64,000 nucleotides of DNA from Mycobacterium aquaticum (GCF_002086485.1 NZ_MVHF01000009.1:153795-217794), one strand, 5' to 3'; shown: positions 37,416 to 48,502, counted from the stretch's first letter. A program made the numbers and translations. The notes: generated from the letters alone by a model not told the origin.

Positions 37416-39461
37416 TTAGGTGGTGGCCAGCGCCGGGGCGTCCGACGTGGTGACGGTGGGTTTGGCGAACTGCTTGGCCGTGACGACGGCCAGGGCGCTG
37501 ACGACGGTGCCGGCAGCGAGTGCGACCAGGAACCACACCAGGTTGCCGATCGCGAAGAACACGAAGATGCCGCCGTGTGGAGCCTTGGAGCTGACGTCGA
37601 AGGCCATGATGAGCCCGCCTGTGACTGCTCCGCCGAACATCATTGACGGGATGACGCGGAACGGGTCGGCCGCGGCGAACGGGATGGCGCCCTCGGAGAT
37701 GAAGGAGAGTCCCAAGAGCCATGCGGCGCGGCCATTTTCACGCTCGGGCTCACTGAACAGCCCCGGCCGGACCGTGGTTGCCAGCGCCATGGCCAGCGGG
37801 GGCACCATGCCTGCCGCCATCACGGCGGCCATGATCCGCAGCGAGGCGGGGTCGGCGACGTTGAGCCCGGCGGTGGCGAAGGCGTACGCGGCCTTGTTGA
37901 CCGGTCCGCCGAGGTCGAAGCACATCATCAGACCAAGGATGACACCAAGCAGGATCACGGAGCTGCCGGACAGGCCACCGAGCCAGTGGGTGAGGCCCGA
38001 GGTGATGGCGGCCAGCGGCCGGCCGAGCAGCATGAACATCAGCAGGCCGACAATGAGCGAGGCCCCGAGCGGAATCACCACGACCGGCATCAACCCGCGG
38101 AACCACTTGGGCACCTTGAAGGAACTGATCCACAGTGCGGCGAAACCGGCGATCAAACCGCCCACGATGCCGCCGATGAACCCTCCACCGACGAAGACCG
38201 CCACGGCCCCCGCGGTGAAGCCTGGTGCGATACCGGGCCGGTCGGCGATGGCGAACGATATGTAACCGGCCAGCGCGGGAACGAGGAAACCGAATGCCAG
38301 CCCGCCGAGGCTGAACAGCACCGCGCCGAGGTACTGGGCGAAGCCGCCGCTGGGCAGGTTGGTCAGCGAGTTGGTGGTGGCGATGATGTGCGCCAGCGAA
38401 TCCGTCTGACCGGCAGGCTTGTTGGCGATCTCGTAGCCGCCGAACAGGAAGCCGAGTGCGATCAGCAGGCCGCCTGCGGCGACGAACGGGATCATGTAGC
38501 TCACGCCGGTGAGCAGGATTTGCCGCAGCCGGGTGCCCCATCCGATGCCGCCGGCGGTGGACGGTGTTGCCGACGCGGCGGCGTCACCGGCTACCCGTGC
38601 GGCGCTGGGATCGCTTGCCGCACTGACCGCTTCGGCGATCATCTTGGCGGGCTCGTTGATGGCGCGTTTCACGCCGGAGGCGATGACGGGTTTACCGGCG
38701 AAGCGCTGCTTGTCCTTGACTCCGACATCGGTGGCGAAGATGACGGCGTCGGCTTCAGCGATGGTTGACGCCGACAGCGGAGTGCTGCCTGATGAGCCCT
38801 GGGTCTCGACGGTGAAGTTCACACCGGCCTCCTGGGCGGCGAGCTTCAAGGCGTCGGCCGCCATGTAGGTGTGGGCGATGCCCGTGGGGCAGGCGGTGAT
38901 GGCCACGACCGAGACGGCCTTGGGCGTGGCGGCCAGGGCCGCCGCCGGAGAAGCCGCCGGAGCAGCAGCCGGAGCCGGGGTAGCAACGGGAGCCGGGGTA
39001 GCAGGCGCCGGGTTGACCACACCCTCAACCAGTCCCACCACCTCGTCGGCGCTGGCGGCGCTGCGCAGCGACGCCACGAAGTCCTTGCGGACGAGCGCGC
39101 GGGCGAGACTGGACAGCAGTTTCATGTGTTCGGCCCCACCGGATTCCGGGGCGGCGATGAGGAAGGCGAGATCGGCCGGGCCGTCGGGAGCGCCGAAGTC
39201 GACACCGGGGGACAGCCGTGCGAAGCCGATGGTGGGGGCGTCGACGTAGGGCGATCGGCAGTGGGGGATAGCGATGCCGCCGGGTAGTCCGGTGGCGGAC
39301 TGAGCCTCGCGGGCCAGCGCCGCGCCGATGAGGCCGTCGGCATCGGAGCTGCGTCCCGCGGTGGCGAGTGCCCCGGCGAGCCGCCCGATGACGGCTTCCT
39401 TGTCACCGTCGACGGCGACGTCGAGCAGGACGAGTTCTGGGGTGATGATCGGTTGAGTCAT
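37416..39461 (-). CDS. fruA: Fructose PTS transporter, fused EIIA-EIIB-EIIC
   Basis: The 681-aa product imports fructose as fructose 1-phosphate. Domain order is EIIA (~1-150, phospho-histidine His67 in IPHCRS), an Ala/Pro linker (~151-178), EIIB (~183-285, Cys191 in ITACPTGIAHTYMAADAL), and the membrane EIIC part (~315-660, about eight to ten hydrophobic segments). Its start overlaps the fruK stop by 4 bp. Confidence 0.95.
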   Translation of the reverse strand: MTQPIITPELVLLDVAVDGDKEAVIGRLAGALATAGRSSDADGLIGAALAREAQSATGLPGGIAIPHCRSPYVDAPTIGFARLSPGVDFGAPDGPADLAFLIAAPESGGAEHMKLLSSLARALVRKDFVASLRSAASADEVVGLVEGVVNPAPATPAPVATPAPAAAPAASPAAALAATPKAVSVVAITACPTGIAHTYMAADALKLAAQEAGVNFTVETQGSSGSTPLSASTIAEADAVIFATDVGVKDKQRFAGKPVIASGVKRAINEPAKMIAEAVSAASDPSAARVAGDAAASATPSTAGGIGWGTRLRQILLTGVSYMIPFVAAGGLLIALGFLFGGYEIANKPAGQTDSLAHIIATTNSLTNLPSGGFAQYLGAVLFSLGGLAFGFLVPALAGYISFAIADRPGIAPGFTAGAVAVFVGGGFIGGIVGGLIAGFAALWISSFKVPKWFRGLMPVVVIPLGASLIVGLLMFMLLGRPLAAITSGLTHWLGGLSGSSVILLGVILGLMMCFDLGGPVNKAAYAFATAGLNVADPASLRIMAAVMAAGMVPPLAMALATTVRPGLFSEPERENGRAAWLLGLSFISEGAIPFAAADPFRVIPSMMFGGAVTGGLIMAFDVSSKAPHGGIFVFFAIGNLVWFLVALAAGTVVSALAVVTAKQFAKPTVTTSDAPALATT

Positions 39462-40426
39462 AGCGGCACCTTCATGGCGTGGATTCGGACGGCATCGAGG
39501 TCGAGTTGGGCGGGGGCGGGCAGGGCAGATCCGGGCAGGGCGGCAGCGGCGCTGCCGTAACCGACGGCCATGCGCAGCCGTTGTGGCGGTTCGGCGCCGC
39601 CGGCCGCGGCGCGCAGGTAGCCGGCCAGGGAGGCGTCGCCGGCCCCGACGGTGCTGCGCGGCGTGATGGGCGGGGGCGTGGCGTGCCAGGCTCCGACCCG
39701 GTCGACGAGCACGGCACCCGCTGCGCCCAAGGTGGCGAGCACGGCGCCGACTCCGCGGTCGATCAACTGGGTGGCGGCTGCCACGACCGGTGTCGGATCA
39801 CCTTGGGCGGCAGCTTCTTCGAGCTCTGCAGCCGATGCGCCAACCAGGTCGGCCAGTTCCTCGGCATTCGGCTTGATCAGGTGGGGAGCGGCGACGTCGA
39901 AGGCCGCGGCGAGCGCCGCCAACGGGGCTTCGGAGGTGTCCACGGCCACCTGGCAGTCCAGCGGCGCCAGCTGCGCGACGATGCGGGCGTACCAGTCGAC
40001 CGGGGCTCCGGGAGGTAGGGATCCCGACAGCACGACCCACGATGCGGACCGGGCTCGTTGCACCACGCAGTCGGTGAGAGCGGCGAGCGAGGCTTGGTCG
40101 AGCAGCGCCCCGCGCTCATTGACTTTGGTTGTGGTGCCATCGGTCTCGGTGATGGCGAGGTTGGTGCGGACCGGCTCGGCGATGGGTACCGCGGTGAACG
40201 GGACGCCGCGCGAGCGCAGCGCGCCCAGCAGGGGATCGGTATCGGCGGCGGGTAGCACTGCCAGCGCGTCGACATTGGCGAGGGTGAGGGCACGGGCGAC
40301 GTTGATGCCCTTGCCGCCGGGTTCGACCGTGACGGTGTCGATGCGTTGCACGGCGCCGCGGATGAGCGCGCCGGGCAGGGTGACGGTGCGATCGAGGCTG
40401 GGGTTCGGTGTGACGGTGACGATCAT
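39458..40426 (-). CDS. fruK: 1-phosphofructokinase
   Basis: The 322-aa PfkB-family kinase turns fructose 1-phosphate into fructose 1,6-bisphosphate. It shows the substrate motif GGKGINVARAL and the C-terminal ATP/anion-hole motif VGAGDASLAGYL with the catalytic Asp. It overlaps fruR upstream and fruA downstream by 4 bp each, a tightly coupled operon. Confidence 0.95.
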   Translation of the reverse strand: MIVTVTPNPSLDRTVTLPGALIRGAVQRIDTVTVEPGGKGINVARALTLANVDALAVLPAADTDPLLGALRSRGVPFTAVPIAEPVRTNLAITETDGTTTKVNERGALLDQASLAALTDCVVQRARSASWVVLSGSLPPGAPVDWYARIVAQLAPLDCQVAVDTSEAPLAALAAAFDVAAPHLIKPNAEELADLVGASAAELEEAAAQGDPTPVVAAATQLIDRGVGAVLATLGAAGAVLVDRVGAWHATPPPITPRSTVGAGDASLAGYLRAAAGGAEPPQRLRMAVGYGSAAAALPGSALPAPAQLDLDAVRIHAMKVPL

Positions 40427-41190
40427 GCGACCACCACCTCGACGCCGTGCGAAGTGAGCTCGCCGCGGTCGGCCGCCGGGACATCACTGTCGGTGATCAG
40501 GGTGTCGACGCTGTCGATGGGTGCGAAGCTGATGAAGTCTTCCCGGCCCACCTTCGACGAGTCCGCGGTCACCACAACGTAATTGGCGGCAGCGACCATT
40601 GCGCGTTTGACGGCCGCCTCGTCGGAGTCGGGAGTGGACAGGCCGTGCCGCACGGTGATGCCGTTGGTGCCCATGAATGCGACGTCGACCCTCAGCGTGC
40701 TCAACACGGCCAGGGCGTGTTCGCCGACGGCGGCCTGGGTGAGGCCGCGGACGCGCCCGCCGAGGAGTTGCAGTGTGATGGTCGGGCTGCCGGCCAGCCG
40801 GGCCGCGATCGGCACCGAGTTGGTCACCACCGTGAATTCCCGGTCGGTGGGCAACTGCGCGGCGATGCGTGCCGTGGTGGTTCCGGCGTCCAGCAGTATG
40901 GTGGCGCCGCTCAGCGGCAGGAAGTCGAGAGCCGTGGTGGCGATCGCATCCTTTTGTTCGGCCCGGGTGGTGTCCCGTTCACCGACGCCCGATTCGACGA
41001 GGTGCAGGGTGCGGGCCGGGACGGCGCCGCCGTGCACGCGGTGCAGCAGGCCGGCCTTGTCGAGGACGGCCAGGTCCCGGCGGACGGTTTCAGTAGTGAC
41101 GTCATAGGTCTGTGCCAGTTCTGCGACAGAGGCGCGTCCCCTGGTCATCACCAGCGCAGCGATGGCCTGCTGGCGTTCTTCGGCGTACAT
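40423..41190 (-). CDS. fruR: DeoR-family repressor of the fructose PTS genes
   Basis: The 255-aa product has an N-terminal DeoR helix-turn-helix (ERQQAIAALVMTRGRASVAELAQTYDVTTETVRRDL) and a C-terminal sugar-phosphate sensing domain (LDAGTTTARIA; VTNSVPIAARL). It starts after GGAGGG, 103 bp from the divergent ptsI. The palindrome at 41258-41271 in that gap is its likely operator; fructose 1-phosphate is the usual inducer in the family. Confidence 0.88.
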   Translation of the reverse strand: MYAEERQQAIAALVMTRGRASVAELAQTYDVTTETVRRDLAVLDKAGLLHRVHGGAVPARTLHLVESGVGERDTTRAEQKDAIATTALDFLPLSGATILLDAGTTTARIAAQLPTDREFTVVTNSVPIAARLAGSPTITLQLLGGRVRGLTQAAVGEHALAVLSTLRVDVAFMGTNGITVRHGLSTPDSDEAAVKRAMVAAANYVVVTADSSKVGREDFISFAPIDSVDTLITDSDVPAADRGELTSHGVEVVVA

Positions 41191-41257
41191 GACCCTCCGT
41201 TTGTGTGGGTTCCGGCACCAACTAAATGTTGATATGTGTTGTTTTACGCTTGATCGT

Positions 41258-41286
41258 GTTGACTTGTCAACGGTTTCTAGTAATCT
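41258..41286 (+). promoter_or_regulatory. ptsI promoter with overlapping palindromic operator
   Basis: TTGACT (41259-41264) and TAATCT (41281-41286) are 16 bp apart and form a good SigA-type promoter. The palindrome GTTGAC-TT-GTCAAC (41258-41271) covers the -35 box, so a bound repressor (probably FruR) would block it. Further GTTGAT and GTGTTG half-sites lie at 41228-41240. The -10 box is seven bases from the ptsI ATG, so the mRNA is probably leaderless. Confidence 0.72.
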
Positions 41287-41293
41287 GTCTCAC

Positions 41294-42976
41294 ATGAGCA
41301 CTTCATCTCCGGTTACTTCACAGGTCGTCCTTCGCGGGGTCCCCGTGGTGGGAGGCGTGCAGTGTGGGCCCGTGATCCGCCCGGGCCGGCTGCCCGTCGT
41401 CGACGCTCCCGCGGGTGATGTCGAGGAGTCGGCGCGGGCCGCCGAAGCCGCGCGCTTCAGCACCGCGGCCGCGGCCGTCGCCAACCGCCTGCGTGACCGG
41501 GCGGGCCGCGCCACCGGCGCGGCCTCCGAGGTGTTGGCGGCCACCGCCACGCTGGCCCAGGACCGCGCTTGGCTGGGAGCTGCCGAGAAGCGCATCGCGG
41601 GCGGTGCACCTGCGGTACGTGCGGTCGCCGAGGCTGTCGACCAGTTCGTCGCACTGTTCACCCAACTGGGCGGGTTGATGGCCGAGCGGGTGACCGATCT
41701 GCGTGATATCCGCGACCGTGTCATCGCCGAACTGTCCGGCCTGCCCGAGCCTGGGGTTCCGTTGCCAGACGTGCCGTCGATCCTGTGCGCCGAGGACCTC
41801 GCCCCCGCCGATACCGCGGGCCTCGACCCGTCGTTGGTGATCGGCCTGGCCACCACATTGGGCGGCCCCACCAGCCACACCGCGATCATCGCCCGTCAGC
41901 TGGGCATTCCGTGTGTCGTCGCGGTCGACGGGCTCGATGACGTCGCCGCAGGCGCCACGGTCCTGCTCGACGGAACTACCGGCACGCTCACCGTCGACCC
42001 CGATCCGCTCGAGGCGGCAACCGCCGTCACCGCCGCGCAACACGCGGCCGAACAAGCCCGGCAATGGACCGGTCCGGGGGCCACCGCCGACGGCCATACC
42101 GTTGCGGTCCTGGCCAATGTGCAGGACGGCGCCGCGGCGCGGGCCGCGCGCCAGACCCCAGCCGAGGGTGTCGGACTGTTCCGCACCGAGTTGTGCTTCC
42201 TCAACCGGGACACCGAGCCCTCTGTCGCCGAGCAGGCCAAGATCTACGGGGAGGTGCTCGACGCATTTGACGGGCGCAAGGTGGTGATCCGCACGCTCGA
42301 CGCCGGCTCGGACAAGCCGCTCAAATTCGCGGGCCACCCCGACGAGGCCAACCCTGCGCTCGGCGTGCGCGGCATCCGGATCGCAGAGGGCAATCCCGGG
42401 CTGCTGCACCGGCAGTTGGAGGCCATCGCCGCCGCGGGCGCCGCGACCGGCAATCAGCCCTGGGTGATGGCGCCCATGATCGCCACCGCGGCTGAAGCCA
42501 AGAGCTTCGCCGACGCCGCCCGCACCTACGGCCTTACCCCTGGCGTGATGATCGAGGTGCCCGCGGCCGCTCTGCTGGCCGACAAGATCCTCGAGCACGT
42601 CGACTTCCTGTCGATCGGCACGAACGACTTGGCGCAGTACACGATGGCCGCCGACCGGATGTCGGCCGACCTGGCGACCTTGACCGATCCCTGGCAGCCC
42701 GCGGTGCTGGCCCTGGTCGCCATGGCGGTTCGGGCCGGCGCGGCGGTCGGCAAGCCGGTGGGTGTGTGCGGCGAAGCGGCGGCCGACCCGCTGCTGGCGT
42801 GCGTGCTGGTGGGCCTCGGGGTGACGTCGCTCTCGGCGGCTTCGGCAGCGATTCCGGCCGTCGGGGCGAAGCTCTCGCAGGTCACCCTGCAGCAGTGCCG
42901 GGACGCCGCCGATGCGGTGTTGGCGACCGCGACTGCGACCGAGGCTCGAGCTGCCGCGCTGACCCTTCTGCAGTGA
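41294..42976 (+). CDS. ptsI: PTS Enzyme I (phosphoenolpyruvate-protein phosphotransferase)
   Basis: The 560-aa product takes phosphate from PEP and gives it to HPr. The phosphorylated histidine is His195 in GGPTSHTAIIARQLG. The PEP-binding barrel follows with GVGLFRTELCFLNRD, RTLDAGSDKPL and VGVCGEAAADP. ATG 41294 gives the family-like start; an upstream in-frame extension overlaps fruR. With no Shine-Dalgarno and a -10 box seven bases upstream, leaderless translation is likely. Confidence 0.94.
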   Translation: MSTSSPVTSQVVLRGVPVVGGVQCGPVIRPGRLPVVDAPAGDVEESARAAEAARFSTAAAAVANRLRDRAGRATGAASEVLAATATLAQDRAWLGAAEKRIAGGAPAVRAVAEAVDQFVALFTQLGGLMAERVTDLRDIRDRVIAELSGLPEPGVPLPDVPSILCAEDLAPADTAGLDPSLVIGLATTLGGPTSHTAIIARQLGIPCVVAVDGLDDVAAGATVLLDGTTGTLTVDPDPLEAATAVTAAQHAAEQARQWTGPGATADGHTVAVLANVQDGAAARAARQTPAEGVGLFRTELCFLNRDTEPSVAEQAKIYGEVLDAFDGRKVVIRTLDAGSDKPLKFAGHPDEANPALGVRGIRIAEGNPGLLHRQLEAIAAAGAATGNQPWVMAPMIATAAEAKSFADAARTYGLTPGVMIEVPAAALLADKILEHVDFLSIGTNDLAQYTMAADRMSADLATLTDPWQPAVLALVAMAVRAGAAVGKPVGVCGEAAADPLLACVLVGLGVTSLSAASAAIPAVGAKLSQVTLQQCRDAADAVLATATATEARAAALTLLQ

Positions 42977-43037
42977 GGAATAATCGGACCGCGGTCCGGT
43001 TATACGGGTATCAGTTCAGATACCCCAGGAGGTACAG

Positions 43038-44012
43038 ATGCCAGCCATCACCGCCGACACCCTGACCTTGCCGCGCATCGCGGCACCCAAGGCGTCGGAC
43101 ACCGAACGCCCAGTTCGGTCCATCACCACCGGCCCGCGCGGTTACGAGGGCGAAGGTTTCCCCGTCGTGCGTGCGTTCGCCGGTGTGAGTGCCGCCGACC
43201 TCGACCCGTTCGTCCACATGGACCAGATGGGCGAGGTGGAATACCAGCCAGGTGAGCCTCGTGGCACCGACTGGCACCCGCACCGCGGCTTCGAAACCGT
43301 CACCTACATGATCGACGGCCGGTTCGCCCACCAGGACTCCCACGGCGGCGGCGGTCTGATCACCGACGGCGCCACCCAGTGGATGACAGCAGGGTCCGGC
43401 ATCCTGCACATCGAGACCCCGCCGGCCGAACTGGTCGAGAGCGGTGGCACGTTCCACGGCATCCAGCTGTGGGTGAACCTGCCCCGCACGGACAAGTTCG
43501 CGACGCCGAAGTACCAGGCCATCGAGGGCAACGAGGCCAAGCTGCTGTCGTCGCAGGACGGTGGCTCGCTGGTGCGCATCATCGCCGGTGAGATCGATGG
43601 AGCTCAGGGTCCTGGTGCCACGCACACCCCGATCACCATGGCGCACGCCACGGTCGAACCGGGTGCCCAGCTCAACCTGCCCTGGAACCGCGACTTCAAC
43701 GCCCTGGTCTACGTGCTCAGCGGGCGCGGCAGCGTCGGCCCGGTCGGACACCCGATCCACCAGGGACAACTGGCGGTGTTCGGACCCGGTGACCGCATCA
43801 CGGTGACCGCGGAGGGCACCCAGGATTCGAACCGGCCCGCGCTGGAGATCCTGCTGCTGGGCGGCCGGCCGATCCGGGAACCCGTCTTCCACTACGGCCC
43901 GTTCGTGATGAACTCCAAGGCAGAGTTGATCCAGGCCCTGGAGGACTACCAGTCCGGCAAGTTCGGTCAGATCCCGGCGGACGCGTTGATGCCGCACCGG
44001 CCGTTCAACTGA
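43038..44012 (+). CDS. Pirin family protein
   Basis: The 324-aa product is a two-cupin pirin. The N-terminal cupin carries the metal-binding pattern HPHRGFETVTYMIDG with a following HQDSHG, and the second cupin the AHATVEPGAQLNLPW segment. Bacterial pirins are cytosolic metal proteins, some with quercetinase activity; the substrate here is unknown. An AGGAGG site precedes the ATG. The end overlaps the convergent FUSC gene by 8 bp. Confidence 0.9.
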   Translation: MPAITADTLTLPRIAAPKASDTERPVRSITTGPRGYEGEGFPVVRAFAGVSAADLDPFVHMDQMGEVEYQPGEPRGTDWHPHRGFETVTYMIDGRFAHQDSHGGGGLITDGATQWMTAGSGILHIETPPAELVESGGTFHGIQLWVNLPRTDKFATPKYQAIEGNEAKLLSSQDGGSLVRIIAGEIDGAQGPGATHTPITMAHATVEPGAQLNLPWNRDFNALVYVLSGRGSVGPVGHPIHQGQLAVFGPGDRITVTAEGTQDSNRPALEILLLGGRPIREPVFHYGPFVMNSKAELIQALEDYQSGKFGQIPADALMPHRPFN

Positions 44013-46158
44013 CCCGGCTACGCATCGTCTCGGCGGGCTGCGGATACAGCAGTTCCAGCTCGCCGAGGTTGGCGGCCACCGTCACCAGGGGCAGCGCGGC
44101 CGAGACCGCGAGATCGTCACCGGTGGACTCGGCCCGCAGACACCGCACCAAGCTGTCGCTGATCGGGACCAATGCCCGGGTGTCGCCGCCGACCAGCCGC
44201 GCGCAGATCGCCTGGGCGTGCACCTCGAGCACCTCCCGCGTCCGCTGATAGGCCTCCAGTGGCGGGGGCACGACATCGGCGATCAGCTCGGCGGCGGCTC
44301 GTACCCGAATCGCGCGGTTGGCTGCCTTCACCACGGGAGCGCGCAGGTCCGACGGGCCGCCGTTCTCCGAAAGATAATGGCGCACAGCATCATCCAAGAC
44401 GCGCGTCGCCCGCAGCCCGTCGTAACTGAGCGCGTTCACCCGGTCGTCGGCCTCCTCGGACGCGCCCCTCGTCACCCGTAGCACCGCAGCGCGCAGGAAT
44501 TTCGCCCCGACGCTCCGGGCGTCGTCGATCGCCTTGGACACCGACGCCGACGCGCCTCGTGGCCACAGCAGCAGCGACACCACGATGCCGACGGACGCTC
44601 CGACCACGACATCCTCGACCCGGACCAGGCCCACTCGCCAGCCGGTCGGCACGATCAGGTTGAAGTTGATCAGCACCATCATGGTGAACGCGGCCTGGCC
44701 GGCCGTGAACGACATGACGCCCGGCACGTACGCCGAACCGAACGCCACCACCGGCAGCAGCGCCCACAGCACCACCGGATCCACTCCGACCAGCTTGATC
44801 AGGATCGCGCCGAGCACGAAACCCAGCGCTGTACCTGCCACCGCCCGCAACACGCGCGTCCCGGTGGTCAGCGCGCTGCTGCGCAGCACGGACATGGCGC
44901 CGAGCACCACCCAGAAGCCGTGCTGTACCGGAAACACGTGCGTGACCGTGACGGCCATCGCCAGGCCGATGCCTGTGCGCAGGCTGTTGCGCAGCACCAC
45001 CGCGCGGGTGGCCAGAAAGCCCTTGGCGATGGCGGCGACCGCGACAGTTTCCGGCATCACCCAGTCGGCGGCGCCGGTCTTCGGCAGCCGCATGCCCAGC
45101 ACCCGGGCCCATACCGGTCGCGCGTCGGCCAGCGCGGCGTTGCCGATGATCCGACCGGTCACCGCGATGGTGGCCGATGTGGTGCGCCGGACGAGCAGCG
45201 TGCGGCCGACTTCGACGGCCGTCTCGTCATCGGGTGCATCGAGCACGGCGACGATGTCATCTCGGTAGGTGCCCTGTGCCACGGTCCGCTGTTCGGCCAA
45301 CGCCGCATGCAGGTCTGTGCCGTGGGCTGCCCGCTTGCCCACATCGCGGATACGCAGCACCGCGGCGCTGTCGCGCAGCACCCGTACCGCCGTGTCGCGC
45401 ATCGGGCCGAGCAGGTCGCCGGTATCACCGGTCACCTGGTCGGTCAGCCAGCCCAGATCGTCGACCACCCGCACCAGCGCCCGGCTGCCCGCGGTCAGCG
45501 CGACCGGCCGATAGTCGGCACCGAGAAAGTTCGCGTACAGCGCGTTCATCGCGCGGGTGACGTCGCGGCCGGACGCGGTGCCTTCCAGCCGATCGGCGAG
45601 TAGCCGGCACACCTGCGCGGCGTTGCGGCGCAACTCGTCGTGATGCCGCGGTGGAAACAGGAACAGCGCTGCGGGGACGCAGACCACCAGCGCGATCAGC
45701 CAGCCCAGCAGCCGGTCGGGAATCGGGCCGACGGGCGTACACACCGGCAGCACGAACATCAACAGGGTGGCGCGCTGACCGGCCGCGACGATCTCGCTGA
45801 GCACCCCGGAGAACGACACCACCACGCCGATGACGAACATCGCCGCGACGCTCAACCAGGGATGCGGCGCGATGAGCGTGCCCAAGGTGATCAGCACCGC
45901 GCCGTTGAATGCCAGGCCGCAGTAGGCCAGGGCGCGGGCCGCCCGGTTGCCCGGGAAGTCGGCGGTGATCAACAGGGAGACGGCACCGAAGATGCTGAAC
46001 AACGGGGTCTGCGAGCCGGGGCCGACGGTGAAGCCGATGGCCGCCGCGATCGGGAGCACGATGGCTGCGCGGGCCGCGCGGCGCAGCGCGTCACGTTCGG
46101 GGTCGCGGTCACGGATCCGATCTACTGCCCGGTGCCAGAGCTCAACCGGGTTCAGCAT
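44005..46158 (-). CDS. FUSC family inner-membrane protein
   Basis: The 717-aa product has two blocks of closely spaced transmembrane helices (~30-170 and ~385-525), each followed by a cytosolic helical region, as in the fusaric-acid-resistance/YccS family. The function is thought to be efflux of aromatic acids or related compounds; the substrate is unknown. It is convergent with pirin and shares direction with the TetR gene just upstream, which may control it. Confidence 0.85.
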   Translation of the reverse strand: MLNPVELWHRAVDRIRDRDPERDALRRAARAAIVLPIAAAIGFTVGPGSQTPLFSIFGAVSLLITADFPGNRAARALAYCGLAFNGAVLITLGTLIAPHPWLSVAAMFVIGVVVSFSGVLSEIVAAGQRATLLMFVLPVCTPVGPIPDRLLGWLIALVVCVPAALFLFPPRHHDELRRNAAQVCRLLADRLEGTASGRDVTRAMNALYANFLGADYRPVALTAGSRALVRVVDDLGWLTDQVTGDTGDLLGPMRDTAVRVLRDSAAVLRIRDVGKRAAHGTDLHAALAEQRTVAQGTYRDDIVAVLDAPDDETAVEVGRTLLVRRTTSATIAVTGRIIGNAALADARPVWARVLGMRLPKTGAADWVMPETVAVAAIAKGFLATRAVVLRNSLRTGIGLAMAVTVTHVFPVQHGFWVVLGAMSVLRSSALTTGTRVLRAVAGTALGFVLGAILIKLVGVDPVVLWALLPVVAFGSAYVPGVMSFTAGQAAFTMMVLINFNLIVPTGWRVGLVRVEDVVVGASVGIVVSLLLWPRGASASVSKAIDDARSVGAKFLRAAVLRVTRGASEEADDRVNALSYDGLRATRVLDDAVRHYLSENGGPSDLRAPVVKAANRAIRVRAAAELIADVVPPPLEAYQRTREVLEVHAQAICARLVGGDTRALVPISDSLVRCLRAESTGDDLAVSAALPLVTVAANLGELELLYPQPAETMRSRVS

Positions 46159-46169
46159 GACTGCCGATG

Positions 46170-46757
46170 CTAGCCGGGTTGACCGATTTCAGGTGCCGGA
46201 GTGAACCGGCCGGATTCCAGAGAATCACGCAGCTGATCGGTAATCCATTGCAGGGCTTCGGTATTGCGTGGCAGAGTGCTCTGCTCGTAGCCGACGATGA
46301 GGTACACGCCCCACGCAGCGAAATGCCGGGCATTGGCCTCGTCGCCGATGATCTCCCGGGCCGATTCGTAGATGACGTCGAAGCGCAGCTGATCCACCAC
46401 AGCCTGCACGGTGTAGACGTCCGGGTCCAGCGAGCTCCACACGCGGATGGCCGCCTCTGCGCCGTGCGGCAACGCCAGCGCCTCGGCGATGAGGGTGTCG
46501 ATCCGCCGGTGCGGGTCCGGGTCGGCGCGCACGGCCTCCACCACCCGCAGTGTGCGGGCCTGGCGCCAGTGGGCGATCAACTCACGGGTGTAGGCGGCCC
46601 AGTTGGGAAAGTAGTGGTAGAAGGACCCGGTGGTGACGCCGAGCCGGTTGCACACCTCGGCGAGTTTCAAGCCGCCGTAACCCTGATCGGACAACACGTC
46701 CAATCCCGTATCGAAGTACGACTCTCGGGAAACGACGCCAGCCATCCAGGTCACCAT
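46170..46757 (-). CDS. TetR/AcrR family regulator
   Basis: The 195-aa product has an N-terminal helix-turn-helix (YGGLKLAEVCNRLGVTTGSFYHYFPN) and a C-terminal ligand domain. A later ATG at 46745 is an equally possible start. It lies 11 bp upstream of the FUSC gene in the same direction, so that gene is its likely target, and it is divergent from a second TetR gene. Confidence 0.86.
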   Translation of the reverse strand: MVTWMAGVVSRESYFDTGLDVLSDQGYGGLKLAEVCNRLGVTTGSFYHYFPNWAAYTRELIAHWRQARTLRVVEAVRADPDPHRRIDTLIAEALALPHGAEAAIRVWSSLDPDVYTVQAVVDQLRFDVIYESAREIIGDEANARHFAAWGVYLIVGYEQSTLPRNTEALQWITDQLRDSLESGRFTPAPEIGQPG

Positions 46758-46870
46758 AGTTCGTCGGTCAACCTATGTCGGTCCTGATATTTTGCTGAGA
46801 ATGTCGCCAATGGCATCGGGACGGCAGGTGTTGCGACAAGTGCCGGGTGTGTTGTGGCACACTTTGTCAT

Positions 46871-47506
46871 GTGGCGCATACCGCGAGCCGGGGACCAGGC
46901 CGTCCCCCCGCAGCTAAGGCTGCGGAGACCCGTGAGCGCATCTTGCATGCCGCGCGCGAGGTGTTCAGCGAACTCGGGTATGACGCTGCCACTTTTCAGG
47001 CAATAGCTATCCGGGCTGATCTGACCCGGCCTGCGATCAATCATTACTTCGGCAGCAAAAGTGTGCTGTACCGCGAGGTGGTCGAGCAGACCAATGCGTC
47101 GGTGATTGCCGCGGGAATTGCCAAGGCCAATGAGTCGTCCACGTTGCTCGGTCGCCTGTCGGCCTTTTTCGCCGCGGCCATGGACGCCGACTCGAGCGAT
47201 CGATCCACGGCCGCGTTCCTGGTCACCTCAGTGTTGGAGGCCCAGCGGCACCCCGATCTGGTGTCGGAAGAACACGACGCGCTCAAGAGCTCGCGGGCCT
47301 TCGTGTCCTGGGCGGTCAACGACGCCGTCGAGCGCGGTGAGTTGAGCGGCGACACCGACATTCCGGCGATCGTGGAGATGCTGATCGCCGTGATGTGGGG
47401 CATGGGCTTCTACGCCGGATACGTCGGCAATGCCGACGAACTCGGGGTCATCGTGGACAAGTTCGAACTGCTGATGGCCAACAAACTCTGGCAACTGCGC
47501 GACTGA
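46871..47506 (+). CDS. TetR/AcrR family regulator (Rv0144-like)
   Basis: The 211-aa product, from GTG 46871, has a Lys/Arg-rich start, a helix-turn-helix (YDAATFQAIAIRADLTRPAINHYFGSK) and a C-terminal regulatory domain with a hydrophobic MLIAVMWGMGFYAGYVG helix. An imperfect inverted repeat GTGTG-N6-CACAC at 46847-46862 could be its own operator. It precedes a SAM methyltransferase gene, like Rv0144-Rv0145 in M. tuberculosis. Confidence 0.84.
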   Translation: MAHTASRGPGRPPAAKAAETRERILHAAREVFSELGYDAATFQAIAIRADLTRPAINHYFGSKSVLYREVVEQTNASVIAAGIAKANESSTLLGRLSAFFAAAMDADSSDRSTAAFLVTSVLEAQRHPDLVSEEHDALKSSRAFVSWAVNDAVERGELSGDTDIPAIVEMLIAVMWGMGFYAGYVGNADELGVIVDKFELLMANKLWQLRD

Positions 47507-48502
<996 letters not shown>

